NCBI RefSeq assembly: GCF_012395835.1
Contig: NZ_JAAZSQ010000002.1
Location: forward strand, 303,015-367,014
Source: Arthrobacter mobilis
GTDB lineage: Bacteria; Actinomycetota; Actinomycetes; Actinomycetales; Micrococcaceae
Length of the DNA: 64,000 nucleotides
Reading direction: 5' to 3'
Shown: in pieces, positions 53,856 to 63,379 of the stretch
Layout: the number at the start of each line of letters is the position of its first letter
Position numbering within the stretch: the stretch's first letter is position 1
Made by a program: the position numbers and the translations under genes
Notes under the pieces: generated by a model
What the model saw: the letters and a program-made list of their open reading frames with translations, nothing else
Database searches by the model: none
What the model was told of the DNA's origin: nothing

Positions 53856-54716
53856 CTAGGCGCAGGGCGCAGGAGTGGGGGGATTCAGCTCCGCATTGGG
53901 CTCGTAGCCGGTGCCCTCGGTGTTCTTGGCCAGCGCGTCCTTCCATGCGCTCTCATCGATCATCTTCGTGATCGCGGCATTGATGTCCTCGCACAGCTCG
54001 CTGCCCTTGGGCAGGCCCACGCCGTAGTTCTCCTCGGAGAACGTGTTGCCGACCACCTTGAACTTGCCGGAGTAGGCAGGCTGGGCCGCCAGGCCGGCGA
54101 GGATGATGTCGTCGGTGGTGACTGCGTCGATCTGGCCGCCCTCCATGGCCGTGACGCACTCGGCGTAGCCCGGCTGCTCGAGCAGGTTCACCCCGGAGGC
54201 GAACTCTTCCTTGACGCGCTGGGCGGATGTGGAGCCGGTGACCGAACACAGGTTCTTGCCGTTGAGGCTGTCCGGGCCGGTGATGTCGGTGCTGTCGGCC
54301 GGCACCAGCAGGTCCTGGCCCGCCACGAAGTACGGGCCGGCGAAGTCCACGACTTCCTTCCGCGTGTCGGTGATGGAATAGGTGGCGAAGATCATGTCCA
54401 CCTGGCCGTTCTGCAGCATCGTCTCGCGCTGTGCGGACGGGGCCGAGACCCATTCGATCTGGTCCTCGCTGTACCCCAGCTCGTTGGCCACGTACTTGGC
54501 CACGTCGACGTCGAAGCCGGTGTAGTTGTCGCCGTCCTTGAAGCCGAGCCCGGGCTGGTCGAACTTGATGCCGATCCGGATGCTCTCCCCGGCGGCGCCG
54601 GTTCCTTGCGTCCCTCCGCCGCCGGCGCCTCCGCCGCCTCCGTCTCCTCCACAGGCCGAAAGAGCCAGCGCGGCGATGGCGGCCGTGGCAGCCAGAGCGA
54701 TGCGGGGTTTTCGCAT
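53856..54716 (-). CDS. gluB: Glutamate-type ABC substrate-binding lipoprotein
   Basis: A 286-residue SBP family 3 lipoprotein. The lipobox LSAC precedes a Gly-rich linker, then the binding domain ('IRIGIKFDQPGLGFKDGDNY', 'GFDVDVAKYVANELGY', 'MIFATYSITDTRKEVVDFAG'). AGGAGG before the ATG at 54716 sets the start. Specificity for glutamate is inferred from similarity to the Corynebacterium GluB operon and its gene order ATPase-SBP-permease-permease; aspartate or glutamine cannot be excluded. Confidence 0.87.
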   Translation of the reverse strand: MRKPRIALAATAAIAALALSACGGDGGGGGAGGGGTQGTGAAGESIRIGIKFDQPGLGFKDGDNYTGFDVDVAKYVANELGYSEDQIEWVSAPSAQRETMLQNGQVDMIFATYSITDTRKEVVDFAGPYFVAGQDLLVPADSTDITGPDSLNGKNLCSVTGSTSAQRVKEEFASGVNLLEQPGYAECVTAMEGGQIDAVTTDDIILAGLAAQPAYSGKFKVVGNTFSEENYGVGLPKGSELCEDINAAITKMIDESAWKDALAKNTEGTGYEPNAELNPPTPAPCA

Positions 54717-54832
54717 ATTTCCTCCTCGCGTGGTGGTTCCTCCGGTTGAAGAACCTTGGTTGGTCTGTTCGGGGGAGCAGGGCAGCCGGTCCTCGCGGGC
54801 GCGTCTGCGGCGCACTGTGACGGCCCCGCTCC

Positions 54833-55588
<756 letters not shown>

Positions 55589-55600
55589 GGACTGAATCTA
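55589..55600 (-). promoter_or_regulatory. gluA operon -10 element, leaderless
   Basis: TAGATT on the minus strand (55600-55595), six bases before the ATG at 55588. Confidence 0.55.
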
Positions 55601-55699
55601 GCGAGGACTGGACCCGGGCACCATCCCCCGCGGTGGCTGCGGGCGGCAATCGTGACTCAAGCGCAACCTGCCCTGCGTGGCTCAACTTGCGGCGGTGAG

Positions 55700-55711
55700 T
55701 AGCCTTGGGAC
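55700..55711 (+). promoter_or_regulatory. -10 element of the LOG-family gene, leaderless
   Basis: TAGCCT at 55700-55705, six bases before the ATG at 55712. Confidence 0.55.
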
Positions 55712-56494
55712 ATGAGTAATCAGTCAGGAATACCGCTGCCGTCCGAGCTGCCGACGGCGCTGAAGACGCGGTACAAGGGTGCGGTGGAACTGCGCCGTGC
55801 ACAGGCGGACATTCCGCAGGCTGACCAGTATCTGCTCGATACCCGTGACCAGGCCGGCTTCACGCATACCGATCCGTGGCGGGTGCTGCGGATCCAAAGT
55901 GAGTTCGTGGAAGGGTTTGGCACGCTGGCTGACCTGGGTCCGGCCATCAGTGTGTTCGGATCGGCCAGGACCAAGCGCGGCACCGAGCATTATGCGATCG
56001 CCGAGGCAGTAGGCAGGTTGCTGGTCCAGTGCAACTTCGCGGTGATCACCGGCGGCGGGCCGGGCTCCATGGAGGCGGCCAACAAGGGTGCCAGCGAGGC
56101 CGGAGGCCTGTCGGTAGGGCTCGGGATCGAGCTGCCGTTCGAGCAGGGGCTCAATGAGTGGGTCGATCTGGGCATCAACTTCCGCTACTTCTTCGCGCGC
56201 AAGACGATGTTCGTCAAGTATGCACAGGGCTTCGTGGTGCTGCCCGGCGGACTGGGCACCATGGACGAACTCTTCGAAGCGATGGTGCTGGTCCAGACCG
56301 AAAAGGTCACTTCGTTCCCGATCGTCCTGGTCGGCACGGCCTTTTGGACGCCGCTGATGGACTGGGTGCGCTCTACGCTGCTGGGTGAGGGCATGATTTC
56401 CGAACGGGACTTGTCCCTGGTGCATGTGGTGGACTCCGCGGAGGAAGCAGTCGAGAAGATCGTCGCCGGCGTCGGCTCCCTGCCCCGCCCGTGA
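55712..56494 (+). CDS. LOG-family Rossmann-fold protein (nucleoside 5'-monophosphate phosphoribohydrolase)
   Basis: A 260-residue protein of the LOG/TIGR00730 family. The nucleotide-binding loop GGGPGSMEAANKGASEAGG and the catalytic PGGLGTMDELFEA are intact. Family enzymes release the base from nucleotide monophosphates, including cytokinin precursors; the M. tuberculosis homologue Rv1205 does so, and its degradation by the proteasome prevents aldehyde build-up. The position after dapE in both genomes supports orthology. Its own substrate is not shown by sequence. Confidence 0.9.
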   Translation: MSNQSGIPLPSELPTALKTRYKGAVELRRAQADIPQADQYLLDTRDQAGFTHTDPWRVLRIQSEFVEGFGTLADLGPAISVFGSARTKRGTEHYAIAEAVGRLLVQCNFAVITGGGPGSMEAANKGASEAGGLSVGLGIELPFEQGLNEWVDLGINFRYFFARKTMFVKYAQGFVVLPGGLGTMDELFEAMVLVQTEKVTSFPIVLVGTAFWTPLMDWVRSTLLGEGMISERDLSLVHVVDSAEEAVEKIVAGVGSLPRP

Positions 56495-56517
56495 AGGGCA
56501 CCGCGGGACCGCCCCAA

Positions 56518-56686
56518 TAGTGGGTTCCGGGGGTCCCCGCGTAAGAGAACGGCCAGGGCTCCCCGTGCGCGAAGCGTGCGGGGTGGCCGTGAACGGGAGC
56601 CGGCACATGGGGAGGAACCCAAAATAGAGTGGGTTCCGAGGGGTCCCCGCGTGGCGGCGGAGCCGGCACATGGGGAGGAACCCAAT
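56518..56686. repeat. Two copies of a palindromic repeat, one with an inserted hairpin
   Basis: Copy 1 (56518-56622) and copy 2 (56628-56685) both start AGTGGGTTCCG and end GGCACATGGGGAGGAACCCA; the outer TGGGTTCC and GGAACCCA are inverted repeats, so each copy can fold. Both share GGGTCCCCGCGT near the left. Copy 1 carries about 50 extra bp with a hairpin of its own (ACGGCCA ... TGGCCGT). The copies fill the gap between the LOG and DivIVA-like genes. Confidence 0.75.
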
Positions 56687-56704
56687 CTCTGGCACGATGG
56701 TTCC

Positions 56705-57139
56705 GTGAGCTTTTTCCTTGTCTTCCTCGCCATAGCCGTTGCCGGCGTTGCCGCGGCAGCGGCTGTGGGCAAGCTGCCGGGAAGGTTCCAGTGGCTGCTT
56801 GAGGGACGGGGCCGCGGTGCCTTGCCGCCGGCCGCCCCCGTACCGGCGCCCGACGCCCCCGAGGCTGACTGGCGGCGCGGCCAGGTGGCGGCACTGGAAG
56901 GATTGAGCGAGCATGAAGCGAGGCTGCCGGCGGTCCTGCTGCCGGAGCACCCGCGGTCCGAGGACATTGACAGCATCAGGTTTTCGACGGCGTTGCGCGG
57001 CTACCGGATGGACCAGGTGGACCAGGTGCTGGATGCCCTGCGCGCCGAATTGGCCGCCAAGGAGGCCCTGATCCGGACGCTGGCCAGGTCCGGAAACGGT
57101 TCCGGCAGGCATGCTGCGGTGGAGGAACAGGGGCAATGA
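56705..57139 (+). CDS. DivIVA-like membrane protein
   Basis: A 144-residue protein with an N-terminal membrane segment (about 2-22) and, after a Pro-rich linker, a short DivIVA-like module: DSIRFSTALRGYRMDQVDQV, then LDALRAELAAKEALI, which is coiled-coil. This is the plan of Rv1209-type proteins, found at the same place in M. tuberculosis. A role in polar growth or envelope organisation is inferred. The GTG at 56705 follows CACGAT, a weak -10, by six bases. It overlaps the next gene by 4 bp. Confidence 0.75.
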   Translation: MSFFLVFLAIAVAGVAAAAAVGKLPGRFQWLLEGRGRGALPPAAPVPAPDAPEADWRRGQVAALEGLSEHEARLPAVLLPEHPRSEDIDSIRFSTALRGYRMDQVDQVLDALRAELAAKEALIRTLARSGNGSGRHAAVEEQGQ

Positions 57140-58371
57140 CCGGAACCGGACAGCGTCCGGCTGGCCTGCACGCGCTGCTGGCCTCCGGCGTGCAGGACTG
57201 GCGGCTGCGTGCTGCCCGCTGGCCCTGGTGGGTGCAGGTGTGCGGCATCTATGCGCTGGCCAGGGTTTTCTCCCTGCTGGTTTTCACTGCTGTAGCCAGA
57301 CAGCAGGGCCCGAGCCCGTGGGGTCCGGCGCGGCCGGATTACCTGGACTTCATCGGGATCTGGGACAGCGCCTGGTATGAGCGGATCTACCGCGAGGGGT
57401 ATCCGGACCAGGTGCCGCGCGGTCCCGACGGGCGGGCGCTGGAAAACCAATGGGCCTTCTATGCGCTGTTCCCGGCCCTGGTCCGGGCAGCGAATGCCCT
57501 CACCGGGCTGGAATGGCGCATACTGGCTCCGCTGCTGGCCACGGCCGCAGGATTTGCGGCCGTGCTGCTGGCCTACAAGCTCTTCCGGCAGTTCGCCGGG
57601 CACCCCGCGGCCCTCTGGGGCGTGGTCTTCGTTTCGTCCTTTCCGGTCTCGCCCATCCTCCAGGTGCCCTATGCCGAGTCTTTGAACCTGGCACTGCTGG
57701 CCGCCGGCCTGTACCTGATGGTGCGGGGCCGCTACTTGGCAGCCCTGCCCGTCGTCGTGCTGATGTGCCTGTCCCGCCCGGTCGGGGTGCCTTTCGCGGC
57801 AATGGCGGGCCTGTATCTGCTGTGGCGGATCCACCGGCGCGGACGGAATCCACTGCCGGCCGCGGAGTTTGCCCGGCTGGCCGTGCTGGTCCTGGTCAGC
57901 GGCGTGGCCGCGCTGGCCTGGCCGGTGCTGGCCTGGGCGGTGACCGGGGAGATGCGCGCTTATACGGACACCGAAATGGCTTGGCGCGGCCGGGACCTGG
58001 TGCTGTTCCAGCCGTGGTTCGAGATGGGGGCCAGGCTGTTCGGTCCCGTAAGCGGGTTCCTGGCGCCGCTGGTGCTGGCAGCGGCAGCGCTGCTGTGCCT
58101 GATGTCCCGGCCCGTGCGGCGGCTGGGGCCGGTACTGCGGCTCTGGTGCGCCTGTTACGGCCTCTACCTCTTCGCCTTCCTGCATCCCCAGACCAGTACG
58201 TTCCGGATGATGCTGCCGTTGTTTCCGCTGGCGCTGGCAGCGGCCTTGGTCTCGGACAGCCGGGCCTACCGGGTGTGCCTGCTGCTGATGTTCCTGTCGG
58301 GCCAGGTCGTCTGGGTGACCTGGCTCTGGTCCTGGGCCGAACTGCCCGGTGGCGGTGACTATCCGCCGTGA
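57136..58371 (+). CDS. PIG-V-like membrane mannosyltransferase
   Basis: A 411-residue integral membrane protein with about ten segments. The early loop IGIWDSAWYERIYREGYPD holds the WDSxWY element of PIG-V-type GT-C glycosyltransferases, with the Asp as candidate catalytic residue. Such bacterial proteins add mannose from a polyprenyl carrier to proteins or lipids. The start overlaps the DivIVA-like gene (ATGA), so the two are coupled. In M. tuberculosis tagA occupies the comparable position, so this gene is lineage-specific at the locus. Confidence 0.75.
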   Translation: MTGTGQRPAGLHALLASGVQDWRLRAARWPWWVQVCGIYALARVFSLLVFTAVARQQGPSPWGPARPDYLDFIGIWDSAWYERIYREGYPDQVPRGPDGRALENQWAFYALFPALVRAANALTGLEWRILAPLLATAAGFAAVLLAYKLFRQFAGHPAALWGVVFVSSFPVSPILQVPYAESLNLALLAAGLYLMVRGRYLAALPVVVLMCLSRPVGVPFAAMAGLYLLWRIHRRGRNPLPAAEFARLAVLVLVSGVAALAWPVLAWAVTGEMRAYTDTEMAWRGRDLVLFQPWFEMGARLFGPVSGFLAPLVLAAAALLCLMSRPVRRLGPVLRLWCACYGLYLFAFLHPQTSTFRMMLPLFPLALAAALVSDSRAYRVCLLLMFLSGQVVWVTWLWSWAELPGGGDYPP

Positions 58372-58443
58372 CCTGCGGGAATGTCCGGCCCGGCACGTTG
58401 CGTGTGATTGCGCACAATTCCACCGAATGTGTGATGTGGGCGA

Positions 58444-58560
58444 TAATGTGGAACGGTGAAGGCACGGCCAAGGGCTAGCCCCCGGGCCGTGCCCGTGATG
58501 TTGACGGGCTTGGCTGGCCGCGGTTGTGCCGCGGCCGGCCTGGTCCACGGCGGAAAGGGA
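58444..58560 (+). promoter_or_regulatory. Promoter and structured leader of the DUF3117 gene
   Basis: A -10-like TAATGT (58444-58449) precedes a leader of about 113 nt. It folds into GGCACGGCC/GGCCGTGCC (58461-58469 with 58485-58493, enclosing GGGCTAGCCC) and a second hairpin, GGCCGCGG-TTGTG-CCGCGGCC (58516-58536), extended by four more pairs. GAAAGGGA then precedes the ATG. Confidence 0.5.
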
Positions 58561-58568
58561 TATTCCAC

Positions 58569-58736
58569 ATGGCTGCGATGAAACCGCGTACGGGTGACGG
58601 ACCCATGGAAGTCACCAAGGAGGGGCGCAGCCTGATCCTGCGTGTGCCCATTGACGGCGGCGGGCGCCTGGTGCTGGAAATGAACGCCGAGGAAGCCGGG
58701 CACCTTAAGGACTGCCTGCTGGACGTCACACAGTAG
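58569..58736 (+). CDS. DUF3117 small protein
   Basis: A 55-residue protein of the actinobacterial DUF3117 family (MAAMKPRTGDGPMEVTKEGR, then LVLEMNAEEAGHLKDCLL). It is nearly invariant among actinobacteria (Rv1211 in M. tuberculosis, reported to bind calcium like calmodulin). The ribosome-binding site GAAAGGGA fixes the start. A long structured leader precedes it, unusual in this window. Confidence 0.9.
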   Translation: MAAMKPRTGDGPMEVTKEGRSLILRVPIDGGGRLVLEMNAEEAGHLKDCLLDVTQ

Positions 58737-58748
58737 GGGCCGCAGCCG

Positions 58749-60377
58749 GTGACCCTGCATGCCGCAACACCCGGGGAGCGGACCGGGCAAGCCCTCGAGG
58801 AGGCGGTCGCAGCGCCGCTGCCCACCCGGCTGTCCGCTCTGCCTGCACTGCCCAGGGGCGCCTCGCTGGCCGACGGCGCCGCGTCGGTGTCCGCGGTCGT
58901 GGTGCCCGTGGCGGCCGTCGCCGACGACGCCGACTCCGGCCCCGGCCGCCGGGTGCCCCAGCCGCGGCGCGGCGCGGCGGAAGCGGCTGTGAGCTTCGGG
59001 GCGGACGTTGCAGCCTGGGCCGAAGTCAGTTCCGTCACCGGCAAGGCCGGGGACGTCCTCGCCGTGGCGGCCTCCGGCGGCCGGGAGGGCACCGGACGCG
59101 GCACATTGCCGCAGCGGCTCATTTTCCTCGGCGTCGGCGACGAGTCGGCCCGCGGCCTGCGCGCCGCCGGTGCCGCGCTGGCCAAGGCCACTGCCGGGCT
59201 GGATGTGGTGCGCTCGAGCGTGGTTGACGGCCTCGCCGGGCCGCTGCAGGCGGCCTTCGCCGAGGGATTCCTGCTCGGCGGCTACCGGCCGCCCCGGGCG
59301 GGCCGGAACAGCGGCCCGAAGCCAATGGCCTCAGTACTGGAGTTGACAGGTGCCTCCGCCGACGTGCTGCGGCGGGCGGCGGCCACGGCGCAGGCCGTCT
59401 GGCTGGCGCGGAACCTGGCGAATATGCCCTCGAACGTGAAGAACCCGGCGTGGATGGCAGCGCAGGCTGCCCGGCTGGCTGACGGTTCCGGGCTGCAGAT
59501 CAGGATCCGGGACGCACAGGACCTGGCCCGCGAAGGTTTCGGCGGCCTGCTCGCGGTCGGTTCCGGATCGGCCAGCGAACCACGCCTGGTCGAACTGTCC
59601 TATACCCCGGCCACTCCGGCTCCGGCCGGCAGTCGCCATATCGTCCTGGCCGGCAAGGGCATCACCTTTGACAGCGGCGGCGTGTCGCTGAAGCCGCGCG
59701 AGGCCATGGTGCCGATGAAGACGGACATGGCAGGTGCCGGCGTCGTCCTGGCTGTGCTGTCGGCGGCCGCCGAACTGGGAGTGGGGCACCGCGTGACCGG
59801 CCTGCTGCCGCTGGCCGAAAACGCCATTGGTGCCGGATCCTACCGCCCCGGCGACGTCGTGGAGGTCTACGGCGGCACGACGGTGGAAATCGGCAATACC
59901 GACGCCGAGGGCCGGATGGTCCTCGCGGACGTGCTGGCCTACGCAGCTGCGGAACTGCGGCCGGACGTACTGGTGGACATTGCCACCCTGACCGGCGCCG
60001 CCTCGCTCGGTCTGGGCCGGAGGCACGCCGCCTTGTACTCCAATAGGCCGGACCTCGTGCCGGTCTTCGAGACGGCCTCCGCGGAGTCGGGGGAGCGGAT
60101 CTGGCACATGCCCCTGGCCGAAGTTCAGGAGGAATACGGTTTTGCGCTTGAGTCCTCCGTGGCGGATTTGTCGCACATCGCCTCTGCCGCCTCCAAAGTG
60201 GGCGGCGGGTCCATCACGGCCGCGCTGTTCCTGAAGGAATTCGTTGGGGACACCCCCTGGGTCCATCTGGACATCGCCGGTCCGGCACGCGCCGACGCGG
60301 ACGAGGCCGAGGTGGCCAAGGGGGCTACCGGCTATGGGACGCGGCTGCTGCTGGCGTTCCTGCGCGGCGTCGCCTGA
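58749..60377 (+). CDS. pepA: Leucyl aminopeptidase (M17 family)
   Basis: A 542-residue metallo-aminopeptidase. The C-terminal catalytic domain holds GKGITFDSGGVSLKP, DMAGAGVVLAVL and NTDAEGRMVLADVLAYAA, which carry the two metal sites and the catalytic Lys/Arg. The N-terminal macro-like domain (about 1-190) is less conserved. GTG start at 58749, 12 bp after DUF3117, without a clear ribosome-binding site. It converges on the methyltransferase gene with 2 bp between stop codons. Confidence 0.93.
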   Translation: MTLHAATPGERTGQALEEAVAAPLPTRLSALPALPRGASLADGAASVSAVVVPVAAVADDADSGPGRRVPQPRRGAAEAAVSFGADVAAWAEVSSVTGKAGDVLAVAASGGREGTGRGTLPQRLIFLGVGDESARGLRAAGAALAKATAGLDVVRSSVVDGLAGPLQAAFAEGFLLGGYRPPRAGRNSGPKPMASVLELTGASADVLRRAAATAQAVWLARNLANMPSNVKNPAWMAAQAARLADGSGLQIRIRDAQDLAREGFGGLLAVGSGSASEPRLVELSYTPATPAPAGSRHIVLAGKGITFDSGGVSLKPREAMVPMKTDMAGAGVVLAVLSAAAELGVGHRVTGLLPLAENAIGAGSYRPGDVVEVYGGTTVEIGNTDAEGRMVLADVLAYAAAELRPDVLVDIATLTGAASLGLGRRHAALYSNRPDLVPVFETASAESGERIWHMPLAEVQEEYGFALESSVADLSHIASAASKVGGGSITAALFLKEFVGDTPWVHLDIAGPARADADEAEVAKGATGYGTRLLLAFLRGVA

Positions 60378-60379
60378 CG

Positions 60380-61012
60380 CTACTTCTTGACCGCGACGAG
60401 CAGACCGCTGCCGGTCGGCAGCATGGCCGAGACCAGCTGCTTGTTCGCGCGCACCGCCTTGCCCACCTTGCGCAGCGTCGTGGTGGTCTCGTCGCGGATG
60501 GCCGGATCGGAGACGCGGTCCTGGTCGAGGGCGTCGTTGATGATCAGCGTCCCGCCGCGCTTGAGCAGCCGCACCGCCTGCTCCACATAGTTCAAATAGG
60601 ACGGCTTGTCGGCGTCAATGAAGACCAGGTCGTAGGCATTGTCGGTCAGCCGCGGCAGGACGTCCGCCGCCCGCCCGGAGATGGTGCGGGTCCGGTTGCC
60701 GGGAATGCCGGCATCGTGGAAGGCCTCCCGGGCCGCGCGCAGGTGGTCCACGTCGGAGTCGATGGTGGTCAGCACCGCTGTTTCCGGCAGCCCGCGGAGC
60801 AGGCAGACCCCGGAGACCCCGGCCCCGGAGCCGATTTCGACGGCGGTCTGGGCCTTGGTGGCGGCTGCCAGCACCGTCAGGGCGGCGGCGACGCCGGGGC
60901 TGACGGTGGCGACGCCGAGCTCGAAGGAACGTTCGCGGGCGCGCAGCAGGACCTCGTCCTCGGTGGGCAGGCCCTCCGTGTAGGACCAGCTGGTCTGCTT
61001 GTCGGCGCTCAT
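60380..61012 (-). CDS. Class I SAM-dependent O-methyltransferase (Rv1220c-like)
   Basis: A 210-residue O-methyltransferase family 3 protein. The SAM-binding motif VEIGSGAGVSGVCLLRGLP, the acidic 'DLVFIDADKPSYLNYVEQAV' and the metal-binding Asp/Asn residues of catechol-type methyltransferases are present. Substrate unknown. It diverges from sigE exactly as Rv1220c does from Rv1221. GGAGGGAG lies upstream of the ATG. Confidence 0.88.
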   Translation of the reverse strand: MSADKQTSWSYTEGLPTEDEVLLRARERSFELGVATVSPGVAAALTVLAAATKAQTAVEIGSGAGVSGVCLLRGLPETAVLTTIDSDVDHLRAAREAFHDAGIPGNRTRTISGRAADVLPRLTDNAYDLVFIDADKPSYLNYVEQAVRLLKRGGTLIINDALDQDRVSDPAIRDETTTTLRKVGKAVRANKQLVSAMLPTGSGLLVAVKK

Positions 61013-61362
61013 GCGGCGTCGCTCCCTCCACTAACTGCTGACTGGACTGCCGGCCGCGGCTGCATGCCTGTGGCAGCAGCCCGCGGCTCCGGCCGGCGCT
61101 TGCGGCCCTGGACAGCCCCGGGGCCGTCCCGGCAAAGGACACGGCAAAAGACATTGTCCAGCCTACTGCCTGGGAGCCCGCAATCCTGCCCGTATCCGCC
61201 TGTGCCCTTGCCGACAGCACCTGCCAGGACGCAAGATGCCAGTAGAAGCGTTTATGCAGCTGGTATCCAGAGTTCTCACAGCTTGCTGGGGGAGGATTGG
61301 GTTCCAAACAACATATCGGCTGCCGTCTTGAGTCGGTGGCGGCAGCTTGGAGGGGAGTGCCG
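61013..61362. other. 350-bp intergenic region upstream of sigE
   Basis: Holds the divergent promoters. A long imperfect GC-rich hairpin lies at about 61051-61097. No confident sigma-factor promoter can be named, although autoregulated ECF promoters are expected here in relatives. Confidence 0.4.
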
Positions 61363-61977
61363 ATGTCACAGCTGCGCCAGCGAGCCGGGCGGAAAGTTCC
61401 CGCCGGCGGCGACCAGGACTGGGTCAGGCCCAGCTGGGAAGAAGTCGTGGCCGAGCACTCGGCAAAGGTCTACCGCCTCGCGTTCCGGCTCACCGGCAAC
61501 CGGCATGACGCCGAGGACCTGACGCAGGAAGTTTTTGTGCGCGTCTTCCGTGCCCTGGACAACTTCAAGCCCGGCACCTTGGACGGCTGGCTGCACCGCA
61601 TCACCACCAACCTGTTCCTGGACCAGGCCCGGCGGCGGAACAGGATCCGCTTCGACGGCTTCAGCGAGGACGCGGAATCGCGCATTCCCGGCAAGGAGCC
61701 TGGACCCGAGCGCAGCTTCGAGTTCAACAACCTCGATGTGGACATCCAGGCCGCGCTGGAGGAACTGCCGCCGGACTTCCGGGCCGCCGTCGTACTGTGC
61801 GACCTGGAGGGCCTCTCCTACGACGAAGTGGCCGAAGCGCTGGACGTCAAGCTGGGCACCGTGCGGTCGCGGATCCACCGGGGGCGGACCATGCTTCGCG
61901 AGAAGCTCGCCCACCGCGACCCTGCCGCCAGGCGCGCCCCCCGGTTGAAACTACCCCGTGTGGCCGGTGCACACTAA
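61363..61977 (+). CDS. sigE: ECF sigma factor SigE
   Basis: A 204-residue sigma-70 family factor. Region 2 (about 25-95: '[26 protein letters not shown]') and region 4 (about 135-190: '[41 protein letters not shown]') are complete. In relatives it responds to envelope stress. GGAGGGG upstream of the ATG at 61363 sets the start; the frame from 61297 is not coding. The anti-sigma gene is 8 bp downstream. Confidence 0.93.
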   Translation: MSQLRQRAGRKVPAGGDQDWVRPSWEEVVAEHSAKVYRLAFRLTGNRHDAEDLTQEVFVRVFRALDNFKPGTLDGWLHRITTNLFLDQARRRNRIRFDGFSEDAESRIPGKEPGPERSFEFNNLDVDIQAALEELPPDFRAAVVLCDLEGLSYDEVAEALDVKLGTVRSRIHRGRTMLREKLAHRDPAARRAPRLKLPRVAGAH

Positions 61978-61985
61978 GACCCAAA

Positions 61986-62975
61986 ATGCGCCATCCAGTA
62001 CGTGAGTTAGGTGAGTTCCTGGACGGTGAGCTGCCGGACAGCCGGCGGCTCATGCTGGAACGGCACCTGGAAAGATGCGCCCGCTGCCGGGAGATCGTCG
62101 CCGGGCAGCGCCATGTGCAGGAACGGCTCCGGTCACTGGATGTGCCGCCGCCCCGCCCGGACCTGGCCAACCGCATTCTGCGTGAAAGCGTGCTGGCTTC
62201 GGGAGGGGCGAGTCCGCAGGTTGCGCCGGACGTTCCGGCCGCAGCCCCGGCCTCCGCAGCCAGCGGAGTGCGGCGCCGGGTGGCCGCGGCGGCCTCGGTC
62301 GCGCTGGCCGGCATCCTCACCCTGACCTTGGCCGGGGCCTGGCTGCTCGGCGGGGAGGAAGAGCTGTTGGCCGGCCGCGAGCCGTCCCTGGCCTCCGTCT
62401 GGAACTCCGCGGACGGGATCAGGCCGGCCGGGGGCGCAGCCACCGCCGCTGCCCTGGACCAGGAAGACCTGCGCAAGCTGCGCAGCGAGGGCTGGAACTG
62501 TCCGCAGCTTGGCGCCCTGGGCTATCGGCTGGTGTCGGCCACGGGGACCGCGGTGGACGGCCATCCGGCCGTGCAGATCAAGCTGAGCAACGGCACGGAC
62601 TCCATCGTGGTGGTCGAGGAGCGCCGCGGCATCGAGGATATGGCCGGCGCCGAACTGGATGTTGTCTCCGGCGAGGAACCGGTCAACGGCCTGACCGGCC
62701 GTACCGTGTCGGCGGACGGCTTCTGGCAGGTGGACGGCATGGACCGGCAGATGTGGGTGCGGGCATCGGACACGTGGACGGTGGTATTGGATTCGAACCA
62801 TGTCACCTACACCGTGTGGTCGGACCTGCCGGTCTCCGAGCTGCCCGACACCGTGAACCACGTGGTGGTGACCGAGAAGTCCCGGCTCATGCTGCCGCGG
62901 CCGCAGGAGGACAATGACCCGGTCAGCCGGATTGTGCGCGGCCTGGGCATGATGATCCAGCCGGCACGGCCGTGA
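61986..62975 (+). CDS. rseA: Zinc-binding anti-sigma factor (RseA-like)
   Basis: A 329-residue membrane protein. The N-terminal anti-sigma domain carries the ZAS motif ERHLERCARCREIV (HxxxCxxC). A membrane segment lies at about 97-119, and an extracytoplasmic sensor domain follows (about 125-329). It holds SigE inactive at the membrane until stress. Gene order sigE-rseA-tatB matches M. tuberculosis except that htrA (between them there) is absent. Confidence 0.88.
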   Translation: MRHPVRELGEFLDGELPDSRRLMLERHLERCARCREIVAGQRHVQERLRSLDVPPPRPDLANRILRESVLASGGASPQVAPDVPAAAPASAASGVRRRVAAAASVALAGILTLTLAGAWLLGGEEELLAGREPSLASVWNSADGIRPAGGAATAAALDQEDLRKLRSEGWNCPQLGALGYRLVSATGTAVDGHPAVQIKLSNGTDSIVVVEERRGIEDMAGAELDVVSGEEPVNGLTGRTVSADGFWQVDGMDRQMWVRASDTWTVVLDSNHVTYTVWSDLPVSELPDTVNHVVVTEKSRLMLPRPQEDNDPVSRIVRGLGMMIQPARP

Positions 62976-62977
62976 GG

Positions 62978-62989
62978 TAATCTTCAAGG
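62978..62989 (+). promoter_or_regulatory. tatB -10 element, leaderless
   Basis: TAATCT at 62978-62983, six bases before the GTG at 62990. Confidence 0.6.
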
Positions 62990-63367
62990 GTGTTCGGAAT
63001 TAATGGATCGGAACTGATCATTCTTGCGGTCCTGGCCGTAATTGTGCTCGGTCCCGAGCGGCTGCCCGAATATGCCGCCCAGCTGGGCCGCTTCGTGAGG
63101 CAGCTGCGCGCCATGGCCGCGGGGGCGAAGGAACAGCTGCGCGAGGAAGTCGGCGACGAGATCGTGGACATGGACTGGCGCAAGCTGGACCCCCGGCAGT
63201 ACGACCCGCGCCGGATCATCCGCGAGGCCCTGATGGACGACGACGTCGCCCCGGCGCCGCCGGCCGCCGCTGCCGCAGGTGCTGCGGCCGTGGCAGCGAA
63301 GCCCGTCCGCGAGGTGCAACGCCTCGCACCCGGCCGGCCGGCTCCCTTCGATCCCGAAGCCACCTGA
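62990..63367 (+). CDS. tatB: Sec-independent translocase protein TatB
   Basis: A 125-residue protein: one N-terminal membrane helix (MFGINGSELIILAVLAVIVL), the GPERLPEYAAQLGR hinge and amphipathic helix, then an Ala/Pro-rich tail. It forms the Tat receptor for folded exported proteins. The GTG start is set by the -10 and by the family N-terminus. Note that FdhA (23401) has no Tat signal. Confidence 0.92.
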   Translation: MFGINGSELIILAVLAVIVLGPERLPEYAAQLGRFVRQLRAMAAGAKEQLREEVGDEIVDMDWRKLDPRQYDPRRIIREALMDDDVAPAPPAAAAAGAAAVAAKPVREVQRLAPGRPAPFDPEAT

Positions 63368-63379
63368 CTCCCGGCCGGG

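Noticed and set aside
56518-56686. CRISPR-like repeats
   Set aside because: Only two copies, long and palindromic, without regular spacers or cas genes.
58401-58420. GlxR/Crp-type site upstream of DUF3117 (TGTG-N6-CACA)
   Set aside because: Half-sites are incomplete and the spacing is off the TGTGA-N6-TCACA consensus.
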